In this document: positions 9,019 through 18,894 of the stretch, in pieces
Position numbering within the stretch: the stretch's first letter is position 1
Layout of the letters: each line of letters begins with the position of its first letter
Assembly (NCBI RefSeq): GCF_014836555.1
Contig: NZ_JACSQQ010000006.1
Location: 11,410-52,760, forward strand
DNA length: 41,351 nt
Direction of reading: 5' to 3'
Origin: Oerskovia rustica
GTDB lineage: Bacteria; Actinomycetota; Actinomycetes; Actinomycetales; Cellulomonadaceae
The notes under the pieces: model-generated
The model's database searches: none
The model's input: the letters and a program-made list of their open reading frames with translations, nothing else
Told to the model about the DNA's origin: nothing
Made by a program: the position numbers and the translations under genes

Positions 9019-11145
<2,127 letters not shown>

Positions 11146-11203
11146 CGTCCCGTCTGCTGGGCACCGGCCGCCCGGTCACCGGCTCGTTCGTAGACTTCAC
11201 GGT

Positions 11204-11665
11204 GTGAACCCCCAGACTCTCCGTGCCACCCCGGCACGCTCGCTGACCGCCCTCACGTCGCTCCTGCTCGCCGTCGGCCTCCTGGCCGGTTGCGGTGCGG
11301 CCGACGACGCACCGGCGGACGACACGTCGGCGTCCTCGTCGGTCGCCGCTGACGACGACGCGTCCGACGCCTCCGACGACTCGACCGACGGCGCTGACGA
11401 CGCTGCTGACGACTCCGAGCTCTCCTACGAGGGCGTCGCCGGGAAGACGGCGCTCGAGCTGCTGCTCGCTGCCGACCCGAGCGCGACCGTCCAGGGCGAG
11501 GGCGACATGGCGTTCGTGACGGGCATCGGCGGCGTCGCCGCGGACCCGGCCGGCGAGTTCTGGGCGCTGTACGTCAACGGTGAGATGGCCCAGGTCGGTG
11601 CCGGGTCGCTCGTGACGGAGACGGGAGACGAGATCACGTGGAAGCTCGAGAAGTTCACCTCCTGA
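11204..11665 (+). CDS. DUF4430 secreted lipoprotein, possible cobalamin-type ligand binder
   Basis: This is a 153-aa protein with a signal peptide and lipobox (SLLLAVGLLAGC). About 50 residues of Asp/Ser/Ala-rich spacer follow, then a DUF4430 domain (GKTALELLLAADPSATVQGE, FWALYVNGEMAQVGAGSLV, GDEITWKLEKF). DUF4430 is the domain at the C-terminus of transcobalamin/intrinsic factor and is found in bacterial surface proteins. The GTG at 11204 lies 7 nt after TAGACT. It overlaps the next gene, a membrane protein, by 28 nt, so the two are probably made together as a surface binder plus transporter component. The ligand is not known from the sequence. Confidence 0.8.
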   Translation: MNPQTLRATPARSLTALTSLLLAVGLLAGCGAADDAPADDTSASSSVAADDDASDASDDSTDGADDAADDSELSYEGVAGKTALELLLAADPSATVQGEGDMAFVTGIGGVAADPAGEFWALYVNGEMAQVGAGSLVTETGDEITWKLEKFTS

Positions 11666-12219
11666 CGCGTTGGTGGCGCCCCGCGATCGCGGTCGCGGTC
11701 GTGGCGCTCGCCGTGGTGTTCCGCCTCGTGCGCGAGGAGATCGGCGCCCCGCCGAACCTCGAGCTCGTGACGTCCGCCGCGTTCGCGGCCGCGGTGCTCG
11801 TGCGGCACCGCCTGGCGTTCCTGGCCCCGCTGCTCGTCGCCGTCGTGTCCGACCTGGTGCTCGGCAACACGTCGATCGCGCTGTTCACGTGGAGCGCGTG
11901 GCTCGTCATCGGGCTCGCGGCGCTCCTGACCCGCAACACCTCCGGGTGGGGCCGCGTCGGCGCAGCAGCCGGGCTGGGCGTAGGCGGGTCGCTGTGGTTC
12001 TTCCTCTGGACCAACTTCGGTGTCTGGTTCCAGGGGCGCGGCGTCTGGTACCCGGCAGGCGTCGACGGGCTCGTGGCGAGCTACGTCGCTGGCCTGCCGT
12101 TCCTGCGGACCATGCTGGTCGGGAACCTCGTGCTGCTGCCGGTCGTGGCTGCGGGGACGCTGCTCGTCGAGCGGCTCGAGCGCTCGCGGGGACTCGTGGC
12201 CGTCCCGCAGGCGGCATGA
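11638..12219 (+). CDS. Integral membrane protein, ECF-transporter S-component-like (DUF6580 type)
   Basis: The protein is 193 aa with about five hydrophobic segments (WRPAIAVAVVALAVVFRLV; SAAFAAAVLVRHRLAFLAPLL; ALFTWSAWLVIGLAALL; VGAAAGLGVGGSLWFFLWTN; FLRTMLVGNLVLLPVVAAG). VVSDLVLGN and the GGSLWFFLWTNFGVWF pattern are features I associate with DUF6580, a family related to substrate-binding S components of ECF transporters. The GTG at 11638 overlaps the DUF4430 gene. No ATPase or T component lies nearby, so it would have to share a common EcfAT module. A long palindrome follows 25 bp after the stop. Confidence 0.72.
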   Translation: MEAREVHLLTRWWRPAIAVAVVALAVVFRLVREEIGAPPNLELVTSAAFAAAVLVRHRLAFLAPLLVAVVSDLVLGNTSIALFTWSAWLVIGLAALLTRNTSGWGRVGAAAGLGVGGSLWFFLWTNFGVWFQGRGVWYPAGVDGLVASYVAGLPFLRTMLVGNLVLLPVVAAGTLLVERLERSRGLVAVPQAA

Positions 12220-12243
12220 GCCCCTGCCTCTGCTCACGTTCGC

Positions 12244-12310
12244 CGAGGTAGACCCGTGTGTGCGAGGTAGGTCTCCGGGAGGTCTACCTCGCACACACGG
12301 GTCTACCTCG
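12244..12310. repeat. 26-bp perfect inverted repeat (possible bidirectional terminator or REP-like element)
   Basis: The left arm (12244-12269) and right arm (12285-12310) are perfect reverse complements over 26 bp with a 15-nt loop. Each arm contains GAGGTAG or its complement twice, about 20 nt apart, so the arm is itself internally repeated. It sits exactly between two convergent genes and ends 4 nt before the VOC gene stop. There is no T-run. It could stop transcription in both directions or be a mobile palindromic repeat. Confidence 0.85.
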
Positions 12311-12313
12311 GTG

Positions 12314-12691
12314 TCAGGGGTCCAGACGCTTGCGCAGGAGGCAGAACTCGTTCCCCTCGGGGTCGGCGAGGACGTGCCACGACTCGTCACCCGTCTGCCC
12401 GACGTCCGCGCGACATGCGCCCAGGGCAAGCAGGCGTTCGAGCTCGGCGTCCTGGTCCCGGTCGACCGCGTTGATGTCGATGTGCAGGGGGAGCTTGGCC
12501 GTCTTCGGGTCGTTGCTGGGGCTCAGGATGATGGTCGGCTGGAGGCCGCCGAACCCGACGTCGGCCGGGCCGATCTCGATCGCCCCCTCCTCCCGTCCGA
12601 GCTCGACGTAGCCGAGGACTCCGCTCCAGAACCGCGCGAGCAGCTCGGGGTCGGCGCAGTCGAGGACGAGCTCACTGATGCGGGATGCCAT
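12314..12691 (-). CDS. VOC (glyoxalase/bleomycin-resistance) superfamily protein
   Basis: This 125-aa single VOC domain starts RISELVLDCADPELLARFWS and contains VLGYVELG, LHIDINAVDRDQDAELERLL and HVLADPEGNEFCLLR. The last is the typical end of the fold. Such proteins often dimerise to make a metal site, but the substrate cannot be told. The ATG at 12691 lies 7 nt after TACACT, so the transcript is probably leaderless. It is not obviously in an operon with the VOC gene upstream (143-bp gap). Confidence 0.85.
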   Translation of the reverse strand: MASRISELVLDCADPELLARFWSGVLGYVELGREEGAIEIGPADVGFGGLQPTIILSPSNDPKTAKLPLHIDINAVDRDQDAELERLLALGACRADVGQTGDESWHVLADPEGNEFCLLRKRLDP

Positions 12692-12834
12692 GCCCCGCAG
12701 TGTATGAAGGTGATGGCGGTCACGTCAGGCGAATTCCGGGCGTGCCTTGCCTGGCCGTGCCTGCCGCCGACGGTGACGTGCTCCGGCGGCGAGGGTGACG
12801 TCGTCGGGCAACGAAGGACCACGAGCCCAGGTGG

Positions 12835-13275
12835 TCACCCGAGCTCTTCAGCCAGCGCGACGACGATCCCTTCCGGTCCGCGGAGGTAGCAGAGCCGGTA
12901 GGCGTCCTCGTACCGCACGATCTCGCCGACGAGCGTGGCCCCGTGCCCACGCAGCCGTTCGACCGTGTCGTCGATGTCGTCGACCGCGAACATCACGCGG
13001 TGCAGGCCCAGGGTGTTCGACGGTGCACTGCCCAGGCCGACGTCCACGGCCGCAGGGGAGTGGTACGTGCTGAGCTCGAGCCGGCCAGGACCGTCGGGCA
13101 CGCGCATCATCGCGATCTCCGACCGCATCCCGTCGAGCCCGACGACGTGCCCCGCCCAGGCGCCCTCGATCGGTGCCCTGCCTTCGAGCTCCATCCCGAG
13201 CTCGACGAAGAACGCCACTGCCGCGTCGAGGTCGTCGACGACGATGCCGACGTTGTCGAGTCGCTGGATCGCCAT
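12835..13275 (-). CDS. VOC superfamily (glyoxalase-like) protein
   Basis: The protein is 146 aa: IQRLDNVGIVVDDLDAAVAF starts the first beta-alpha-beta module and HRVMFAVDDIDDTVERLRGH the second, and it ends RGPEGIVVALAEELG. The paired modules with His (LGLHRVMF) and Glu (PEGIVVAL) at metal positions suggest a glyoxalase I/dioxygenase-like fold; the activity is unknown. It lies 13 nt downstream of the RibD/DHFR-like gene on the same strand, so the two are probably cotranscribed. Confidence 0.86.
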   Translation of the reverse strand: MAIQRLDNVGIVVDDLDAAVAFFVELGMELEGRAPIEGAWAGHVVGLDGMRSEIAMMRVPDGPGRLELSTYHSPAAVDVGLGSAPSNTLGLHRVMFAVDDIDDTVERLRGHGATLVGEIVRYEDAYRLCYLRGPEGIVVALAEELG

Positions 13276-13288
13276 GTCTGGTCCCGTC

Positions 13289-13942
13289 TCAGGTGTTCTC
13301 GGCCTGGCGGTCGACGCCGCGGTCTGCGGCCGCCATGTCGCCCGTCGAGGGCGTGCCGTCGGCTAGACCGTAACGCAGCAGCACGGTGCCCGCAGGGCTG
13401 GCGACGGGCGGTTCGAGGAGGGTGAGGTTGGTGGGCACGGCGCCGCCGTCGAACACCGACTTCCCGACGCCGAGGACGATGGGGTGGACCCACAGGTCGA
13501 GGCGGTCGAAGAGCTTCTCGCGCAGGAGCGTCTGCACCAGACCCAGGCTGCCGACGACCTTGACGTGCTCGTGCCGGTCGCGGATCTCGCGAACTGCGGC
13601 CACGAGGTCGTGGCCGAGCTGCGTCGACCCGGACCAGGAGAGATCCGGCTTGCCCCGCGAGGCGACGTACTTGGGGATGCGGTTGAAGAGGGCGGCGAAG
13701 TCGTCGTCCTGACCGCCCTCCTGGTGGGGCCAGTAGGCGGCGAAGATGTCGTACGTGCGGCGGCCGAGCAGCAAAGCGTCGGTGCCCTCGTAGGCGGCGG
13801 CGACCTGCTCCCCGGCGACGTCGTCCAGCAGGGGAGCCTGCCAACCGCCGAACGGGAACCCGATCGGGTCCTCGTCGGGGCCGCCGGGCGCCTGCCCGAC
13901 GAGGTCCAGGGTCGTGAACAGCTCGATCTCGATCGATCCCAT
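13289..13942 (-). CDS. Dihydrofolate reductase / RibD C-terminal family protein
   Basis: This 217-aa protein begins MGSIEIELFTTLDLVGQAPG. It has LLLGRRTYDIFAAYWPHQ, KYVASRG, HVKVVGSLGLVQTLLREKL and LWVHPIVLGVGKSVF, the standard motifs of the stand-alone RibD-C/DHFR-like family. These are NADPH-dependent reductases whose natural substrate is rarely known. GGAG lies about 7 nt before the ATG at 13942 as a ribosome site. About 25 C-terminal residues (TPSTGDMAAADRGVDRQAEN) are an extra tail. The next gene, VOC, follows 13 nt later. Confidence 0.9.
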   Translation of the reverse strand: MGSIEIELFTTLDLVGQAPGGPDEDPIGFPFGGWQAPLLDDVAGEQVAAAYEGTDALLLGRRTYDIFAAYWPHQEGGQDDDFAALFNRIPKYVASRGKPDLSWSGSTQLGHDLVAAVREIRDRHEHVKVVGSLGLVQTLLREKLFDRLDLWVHPIVLGVGKSVFDGGAVPTNLTLLEPPVASPAGTVLLRYGLADGTPSTGDMAAADRGVDRQAENT

Positions 13943-14066
13943 GATGTGCTCCGGTGGGTCGGTGGCAGGGTCATGGGGGTAGACCGGGGGGCGGGGGAGA
14001 AGTCATCGGGGGCCCGCGACGCCCTCGGCATCGGTGAGGGGGCCGCGGTCGCCGGGCGTGCTGACG

Positions 14067-14343
14067 ATCTAGCCGACGAACAGGTCGTAATGACCGCTGG
14101 CAGTGACAGGCGTGGATGCCCTGTGCTCGACGACAACGCGACGGAGGATTGGCGCGGGGGCGCGAGCGTGCGTCAGGTGGTGGCCTGCAAGGACCCATCG
14201 CGTGCCGTGTTCGTCCCGGCGGATTCCGCCGGAGATCGTGAAGGTGCCGCAGCCTTCGAAGCTGTCGTGGACGTGCTCGAGACCCTGGTGCGACCGCCAC
14301 CGGGCCATGAGTCGTTCAACGCCCGCAATGTCGGCCTCCATGG
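14067..14343 (-). CDS. Small hypothetical protein, perhaps a truncated remnant
   Basis: The ATG at 14343 gives about 91 aa: GCGTFTISGGIRRDEHGTRW, VLAGHHLTHARAPAP and VVVEHRASTPVTASGHYDLF. Codon third positions are mostly G or C and the composition looks like a real protein, but I do not recognise it. Its N-terminal 10-30 residues run antisense to the start of the exonuclease remnant on the other strand. One of the two must therefore be cut at a junction near 14310, and the N-terminus is doubtful. Confidence 0.35.
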
Positions 14344-14709
14344 GATCCGGGCGCACGACGGTCTAGGCGCACCCACCTGGGACGTCGTCTATGACAAGGT
14401 CGTGGATTTCGCCGACGGCAACGCGCTCGTCGCGCACAAGGCAGCTTTGGACCGCTCGGTCATGACGCAGGAGCGCGGTCCGTGTGCCCGAGGCGAGATG
14501 GCCGTGCACGCGCCATGGGTGAAGTCCGTCCAAGACCTCGCGTCTTACCGGCTGCCTGACGCGTTTCGGCCGCGTTGCGCATTCCTCCTCATGCCCACCT
14601 CGAGGCCGGGGCCGACTCCCACCAGCGCGCGATCATCTTCGTCGAGCTGTGCCGCTTGCCCGGACCGCCCGGCCTGGACCTGGTCCGACGGCACTTCCGA
14701 ACGTGGTGA
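14300..14709 (+). pseudogene. DnaQ-type 3'-5' exonuclease remnant (truncated, frameshifted)
   Basis: One frame reads FNARNVGLHGIRAHDG, LGAPTWDVVYDKVVDF and NALVAHKAALDRSV, which fit the middle of a DEDDh exonuclease domain as in DNA polymerase III epsilon-like proteins. Before about 14575 the homology moves to another frame: RIPPHAHLEAGADSHQRAI then IFVELCRL, containing the last His/Asp motif and ending at a TGA (14707-14709). The first metal motif (DxE) is missing. A one-base shift and the lost 5' end make this a dead fragment. The start is approximate. Confidence 0.65.
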
Positions 14710-15155
14710 TTCGACTGCAACCTCTGCGTCCTTGACATGGCCGCGACCGCCGCGTCCTCGACGCGGCGGTCGCAGTCGGAAGTTCACACCGTCGGGGTGT
14801 CACACCGTCGGTGCCACTTCATGAGTCGTGGAGCTGAGGCACACGGACGCAAGGTACGCCTAGGAGCGCGTCGGCTCCCGTGGGCCGACCATGATCGCGC
14901 GTGCAGGTGCGGCTAGTGGTCGATCGGCCTGAGTTAGGAGCGGGGCGCGCCCCCGTCGACGACTGGCCGCTATTTAATGCTCTGGCACTTCCCGTTGTAG
15001 CTGCGGCAGGTGTAGAAGACTCCGGCCGTCTTGGGGTCGACGCTCCGCTGACTCCCGAGAACGCTCCTGATGCGCTCGGAGCGAACACGTAGAGCCGTGC
15101 TGACCATGGGCGCACCCACCGTGGCCTCGACCATGCACGGCCGTGCACACATGAA
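14710..15155. other. Low-content junction at the left edge of the accessory island
   Basis: I see no gene that I can defend in these 446 bp. A 60-codon minus-strand frame (15152-14970) ends in KTAGVFYTCRSYNGKCQSIK, whose Cys/Tyr-rich tail looks protein-like, but it has no ribosome site and no family I know. Local AT content rises (ATTTAATGC near 14972), unlike the flanks. This is where the conserved chromosome gives way to accessory DNA. Confidence 0.4.
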
Positions 15156-18098
15156 TCAGTGCGCAAGTTCGCTGACCGACGTCCAGGGGAGCCGGGCGTC
15201 GACGACGAAGCGACCAGCGACCGCGCCCGCGGAGAGTGTCCCGCCGACGAGCGCCGCGCGGTCGGCCATTCCGGCGATGCCAGAGTGTGGTCGAGGAGCG
15301 ATCGATGCTCCGGGCTCGCCGTCGGGCATCGGGTTCTGGATAACGAGCGTGATTCCCGTCTCGGGTACGCCGCGCAGAGTGATGTCGATCGGCATCTGCG
15401 AGGCGTGCTTGAGGGCGTTGGTGACCGACTCCTGCACGATGCGGTAGCAGGCGCGGGTCACCGCGCTGGGCGCGGTGGCGCCGTCGGCGATGACCACGCT
15501 GCTGACGATGCGCGCACCTTGGTTCTTGAGGTCGCTCAGGAGGTCGGCGAGGTCGTCGAAGGACGCGGTAGTGAGCCCGTCGGCCCCGGTACGGAGCGAG
15601 GTGAGGACGCTGCGGAGCTCGGTGCCAGCCCGGGCAGCAGCGGCCCGGATGAAGGCTGAGGCCTCGCGCACCCTGGGGTCGCCGGCCGCCACGGTCTCCA
15701 GGACGGCTGCCTGCATGGCGATCTGCGCTAGCGAGTGTCCGACGGTGTCGTGCACTTCGCGGGCGAGGGCTTCGCGGGCGAGCGCCTCGCGCTCGTCGAT
15801 GCGGGTCACATGGCCAGCGGCGCGAACGGCGCCCTCGCTGGTGACCGGGTCTTCCTGGGGGTCTCTGGCGTGCGTGTTGCTGGAGCGCGGATCGGGCAGT
15901 AGCCCGTTCGCGGCGCGGTCCCATACGACGGCGACTCGGTCGCGCGCACGGGTGGTCGCGACATAGAGGAGCGACCGCTCCCGCTGGAGGACACCGGGCC
16001 GGTCTCCCTCCGGCGACCGGTCGACCGCCTTCAGAGACTCGGTGGTGGCGCCGAACACGAGGACGTTGCGGAACTCCATACCCTTGGACCGGTGCATGGT
16101 CATGACGGCGACCCGGCCGGTGACCGGCGTGTCGTTGGCGCCGCAATACCGGTTGGGCACGCCATGCTGGGTCAGGCTTCTGGAGAGCGTGGTGCCGTCG
16201 TTGCCGGTCCGGACGAGCACGGCGACCGTCTCGGGTGCGGTCCCGTCGGCCAGCCAGGCACGGACCGTTCGGACGGTGGTCTCGTGAGCCTCGTCCGGCG
16301 TGTCGTAGCCCTCGACCACCGGGTGCGGTCCGGACCGGGCAGAGCGGGACCCGGTGCCGTCGACGACGCCGTCCTCCATATCCAGGGTCTCGTGGCTGGC
16401 GAGGATGCTGGTGGCGTAGTCGAGGTTCTGGGCAGTGGTGCGGTAGTTCAGCCGCAGCCGACGGGACCTGCCCACCACGTGGATACCGTGCCGGGACAGG
16501 ACGGTCCGGGGGGCGTAGATGCGCTGCTGGGAGTCCTCCGCGAGGAACAGGTCGTCCGGTCCCGTGGCGACGAGCGCCCGCAGCAGGACGAGCCGCGCCG
16601 GGGTGAGGTCCTGCGCCTCGTCGACCAGGACGTGGTCTGCGACCCGTCGACCGGTGGCCGCCGCCGACACGTCGAGCGCGGCCGCGGCGATCAGCGCCTT
16701 CTCGTCGTAGTCGGTGGTGCCCGCACTGGCGGCAGCCGCCCGGTACGCCTCGATCACGTCCCACACGGCGAGGCGTTGCGCCCGCGAGAGGGCGACGCCA
16801 CGGCCCTGCCTCCGCACCTGCAAGTACTGATCTCGGGTCGTGATCCTTCCGGGCACGACGACGGTCCCGGTCTCCGCGGCCAGGAAGTCCGCCGTGCGCA
16901 CCGAGGGGGCGAGCACCCCGCCGGCTCCCCACAGCGCGGCGTCCCACGCTCCGTGCGTGGTTGCCCGCACGACCTGCGTCCGCGGACGACCGAGGAGCTC
17001 CGTGGCAGCGTGCTGGACGTCGAGCCCGTACTCCGCCGCGCGAGAGACCAGGCGCCAGGAGATGGCGTCGACGGTGCCGATGTAGACGCCCGGCTCGCCG
17101 AACTGCTTCGCGATCCGCACGGTCTTGTCCAGCAGCAGCAGGTGGGCCCGGAGCGAGGTGGCGAGGGTCTTGTTGTACGTGGTCAGGACGACCCGTGCCG
17201 TTGGGTCCTGTGCGTGCAGGTGGCGTGCGCGGTGCAGCAGCACGACGGTCTTACCGGTGCCTGCGCCGCCCGAAAGCCTGAAGGCGCCCCGCGTGGTTGC
17301 CGTGGCCTGCTCGAGCTGCTCGGGGTGGAGGAAGACCCGCCAGTGGGCGAAGTCCTCGTCCTCGATCGCGGCCCGCAGGTCGTCGTCGTCCTCGAGGTAG
17401 GCGAACAGCATGCGGGACGCCGGGTGATCGAGGGCGCCGATGAGGTCGTCGTCGGTGTCATGCTCGGTGTCGACCGCCGCGGTGTCGACGTGAAACTCGG
17501 CGCGAACCTGCTCGACGCTCGTGCCGTCACCGAGCAGGAGGAGCGCGTCCGTCTGAACAGCGGATGGTGCGGCCAGAGCGACCTCCAGCAACCGGTCCTG
17601 GTCGGCCGCGAGGATCGCCTCGTGCGCGGTCAGGCTCGCGACACCGAGGTCGAGCAGGTCCTCGAACGTGATGCCGAGTGCCTGGAGCACGGGGACACCG
17701 GGCGCGTCGAGGACACGATCGGTGCTCTCGGCCGCAGGGGGCTGCGCCGTGGCTGCGACGCCGGCCGGGTGGACCCGGATCACTTCGGGGACGCTCGTGT
17801 GCGGGTTGCGCTGGAAGACGACGCTCCGTGCGTAGGCGATCGCCTCGTCGTGCGGGAACGTGCCCAGGTAGATGTAGCGCGCCTCGTCGTCGGAACCAGT
17901 GAGCTTGATGAGCACGGCGCGCCAGAACAGGTTGACGCGACCCGTCCTGGCGCGCTTGTCGGCGGACTGCTCCATGGGCTCGATGTGCAGGCCCGGGGTG
18001 GTGTCGTCCTTGCGGAGCTTGTCGATGAACGCGTACGCCTGCGACCGGACGCTGCCGTCGAGCGACGGGATGTCGGCGGGGATTATCACCTGGGGCAC
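15156..18098 (-). CDS. RelE-like / UvrD-type SF1 helicase / NarL-type histidine kinase fusion
   Basis: A single open frame of 980 aa has three parts. Residues 1-95 (AYAFIDKLRKDDTTPGLHIE; GRVNLFWRAVLIKLTG; YIYLGTFPHDEAIAYA) resemble the RelE/ParE-like domain found at the front of some UvrD-type helicases. Residues 270-735 are an SF1 helicase: Walker A GGAGTGKT (277-284), LVDEAQDL (491-498), LRLNYRTTAQN (548-558), TMHRSKGMEF (667-676) and LYVATTRARDR (711-721). Residues 765-970 are a histidine kinase: phospho-acceptor His783 in AREVHDTVGHSL, N-box YRIVQESVTNALKHA and G-box HSGIAGMADRAALVGG. No membrane segment is present, so it is cytosolic. The GTG at 18098 lies 6 nt after TAGCCT, and the response regulator gene is 75 bp upstream. 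I know of no described helicase-kinase of this form. The role, sensing abnormal DNA and signalling to the regulator, is inference. Confidence 0.9.
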   Translation of the reverse strand: MPQVIIPADIPSLDGSVRSQAYAFIDKLRKDDTTPGLHIEPMEQSADKRARTGRVNLFWRAVLIKLTGSDDEARYIYLGTFPHDEAIAYARSVVFQRNPHTSVPEVIRVHPAGVAATAQPPAAESTDRVLDAPGVPVLQALGITFEDLLDLGVASLTAHEAILAADQDRLLEVALAAPSAVQTDALLLLGDGTSVEQVRAEFHVDTAAVDTEHDTDDDLIGALDHPASRMLFAYLEDDDDLRAAIEDEDFAHWRVFLHPEQLEQATATTRGAFRLSGGAGTGKTVVLLHRARHLHAQDPTARVVLTTYNKTLATSLRAHLLLLDKTVRIAKQFGEPGVYIGTVDAISWRLVSRAAEYGLDVQHAATELLGRPRTQVVRATTHGAWDAALWGAGGVLAPSVRTADFLAAETGTVVVPGRITTRDQYLQVRRQGRGVALSRAQRLAVWDVIEAYRAAAASAGTTDYDEKALIAAAALDVSAAATGRRVADHVLVDEAQDLTPARLVLLRALVATGPDDLFLAEDSQQRIYAPRTVLSRHGIHVVGRSRRLRLNYRTTAQNLDYATSILASHETLDMEDGVVDGTGSRSARSGPHPVVEGYDTPDEAHETTVRTVRAWLADGTAPETVAVLVRTGNDGTTLSRSLTQHGVPNRYCGANDTPVTGRVAVMTMHRSKGMEFRNVLVFGATTESLKAVDRSPEGDRPGVLQRERSLLYVATTRARDRVAVVWDRAANGLLPDPRSSNTHARDPQEDPVTSEGAVRAAGHVTRIDEREALAREALAREVHDTVGHSLAQIAMQAAVLETVAAGDPRVREASAFIRAAAARAGTELRSVLTSLRTGADGLTTASFDDLADLLSDLKNQGARIVSSVVIADGATAPSAVTRACYRIVQESVTNALKHASQMPIDITLRGVPETGITLVIQNPMPDGEPGASIAPRPHSGIAGMADRAALVGGTLSAGAVAGRFVVDARLPWTSVSELAH

Positions 18099-18173
18099 AG
18101 GGTGAGGCTATCCGCAGGTCAGGGGCGGACGCAGTGGCCTCTCGGCCTGTGGCCCCGCGGCGGCGGGTGAATC

Positions 18174-18827
18174 TCAGGCTTCGGGGTCTGCAAGGGCGGC
18201 GAGGACGGCGATCTCGGCTCGTGTGCTGAGGCCGAGCGTGGTCAGCGCGTGCGCGACGTGCGCCTTGACGGTGTTCTCGGACAGGTGCAGTCTCGTCGCG
18301 ATCTGGCGGTTGGTCATGCCCGCCACGAGGTGCGCGACAGCGCGCTCCCGGTCGGTGAGGGCGGCGATCCGGGCCCGGGCGTCGGCAGCGCGGTCCACGG
18401 GCACGCCGCCCGGCGTGGTCATGCGGCGGATTACGGTGGCCGCGGCGTTGGGACAGAGCGCGCCACCGCCGTCGGCGACGGCGCGCACGTGACCGGCGAG
18501 GGTGTCGGGCGCGTCGTCCTTGGATAGGAAGCCTGCCGCCCCGGCGTCGAGCGCCTGGCTGACGGCGTCCTCGGACCCGTACCCCGTGAGCGCGACACAG
18601 CGGGGTGGGTTGGGCAAGGCCGCGACCCGCCGGATGGCTTCGACCCCGCCCACGCGGCGCATCTGGAGGTCAATGAGCACGACGTCGGGCCGGTGCTCGG
18701 CGACCGCGGCCAGGACTTGGTCGCCGTCGTCGGCCTCGCCCACCACGTTGAGCCCGTGGGCGATGAGGATCGTGCGGATCATGGTCCGCGTGTAGGCGTC
18801 GTCGTCCACGATGAGCACTCGAGTCAC
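18174..18827 (-). CDS. NarL/LuxR-type two-component response regulator
   Basis: The protein is 217 aa. The receiver domain has the acidic pocket (VLIVDDDAYTR), phospho-acceptor Asp53 (VVLIDLQM), the conserved Thr/Ser (CVALTGYGSED) and Lys (GFLSKDDAP). The C-terminal LuxR helix-turn-helix is LTDRERAVAHLVAGMTNRQI followed by SENTVKAHVAHALTTLG. The GTG at 18827 lies 7 nt after TACTGT, giving a leaderless start; a longer frame upstream has no such signal. It is the first gene of a leftward pair whose second gene carries the matching HisKA_3-type kinase, so the two should form one signalling pair. Confidence 0.92.
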   Translation of the reverse strand: MTRVLIVDDDAYTRTMIRTILIAHGLNVVGEADDGDQVLAAVAEHRPDVVLIDLQMRRVGGVEAIRRVAALPNPPRCVALTGYGSEDAVSQALDAGAAGFLSKDDAPDTLAGHVRAVADGGGALCPNAAATVIRRMTTPGGVPVDRAADARARIAALTDRERAVAHLVAGMTNRQIATRLHLSENTVKAHVAHALTTLGLSTRAEIAVLAALADPEA

Positions 18828-18885
18828 GAGCCACACAGTAGAGCGAGCGCAGGTCCCGCGTATACCGAGCAGGTGACTGGCGCAA

Positions 18886-18894
18886 CCCGATCGG
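18886..18894. promoter_or_regulatory. Candidate operator CCCGATCGG, copy 1 (regulator side)
   Basis: This copy of the palindrome-centred 9-mer lies 46 bp upstream of the TACTGT -10 box of the response regulator gene, where an activator would bind. The assignment to the regulator is inference. Confidence 0.4.

Noticed and set aside
13484-14824. 446-codon plus-strand frame
   Set aside because: The first part is antisense to the RibD-like gene. Only its last third matches an exonuclease, and that is reported as a pseudogene.
14970-15152. 60-codon minus-strand frame with a Cys/Tyr-rich tail
   Set aside because: It has no ribosome site, no promoter box and no known family; mentioned only within the gap entry.
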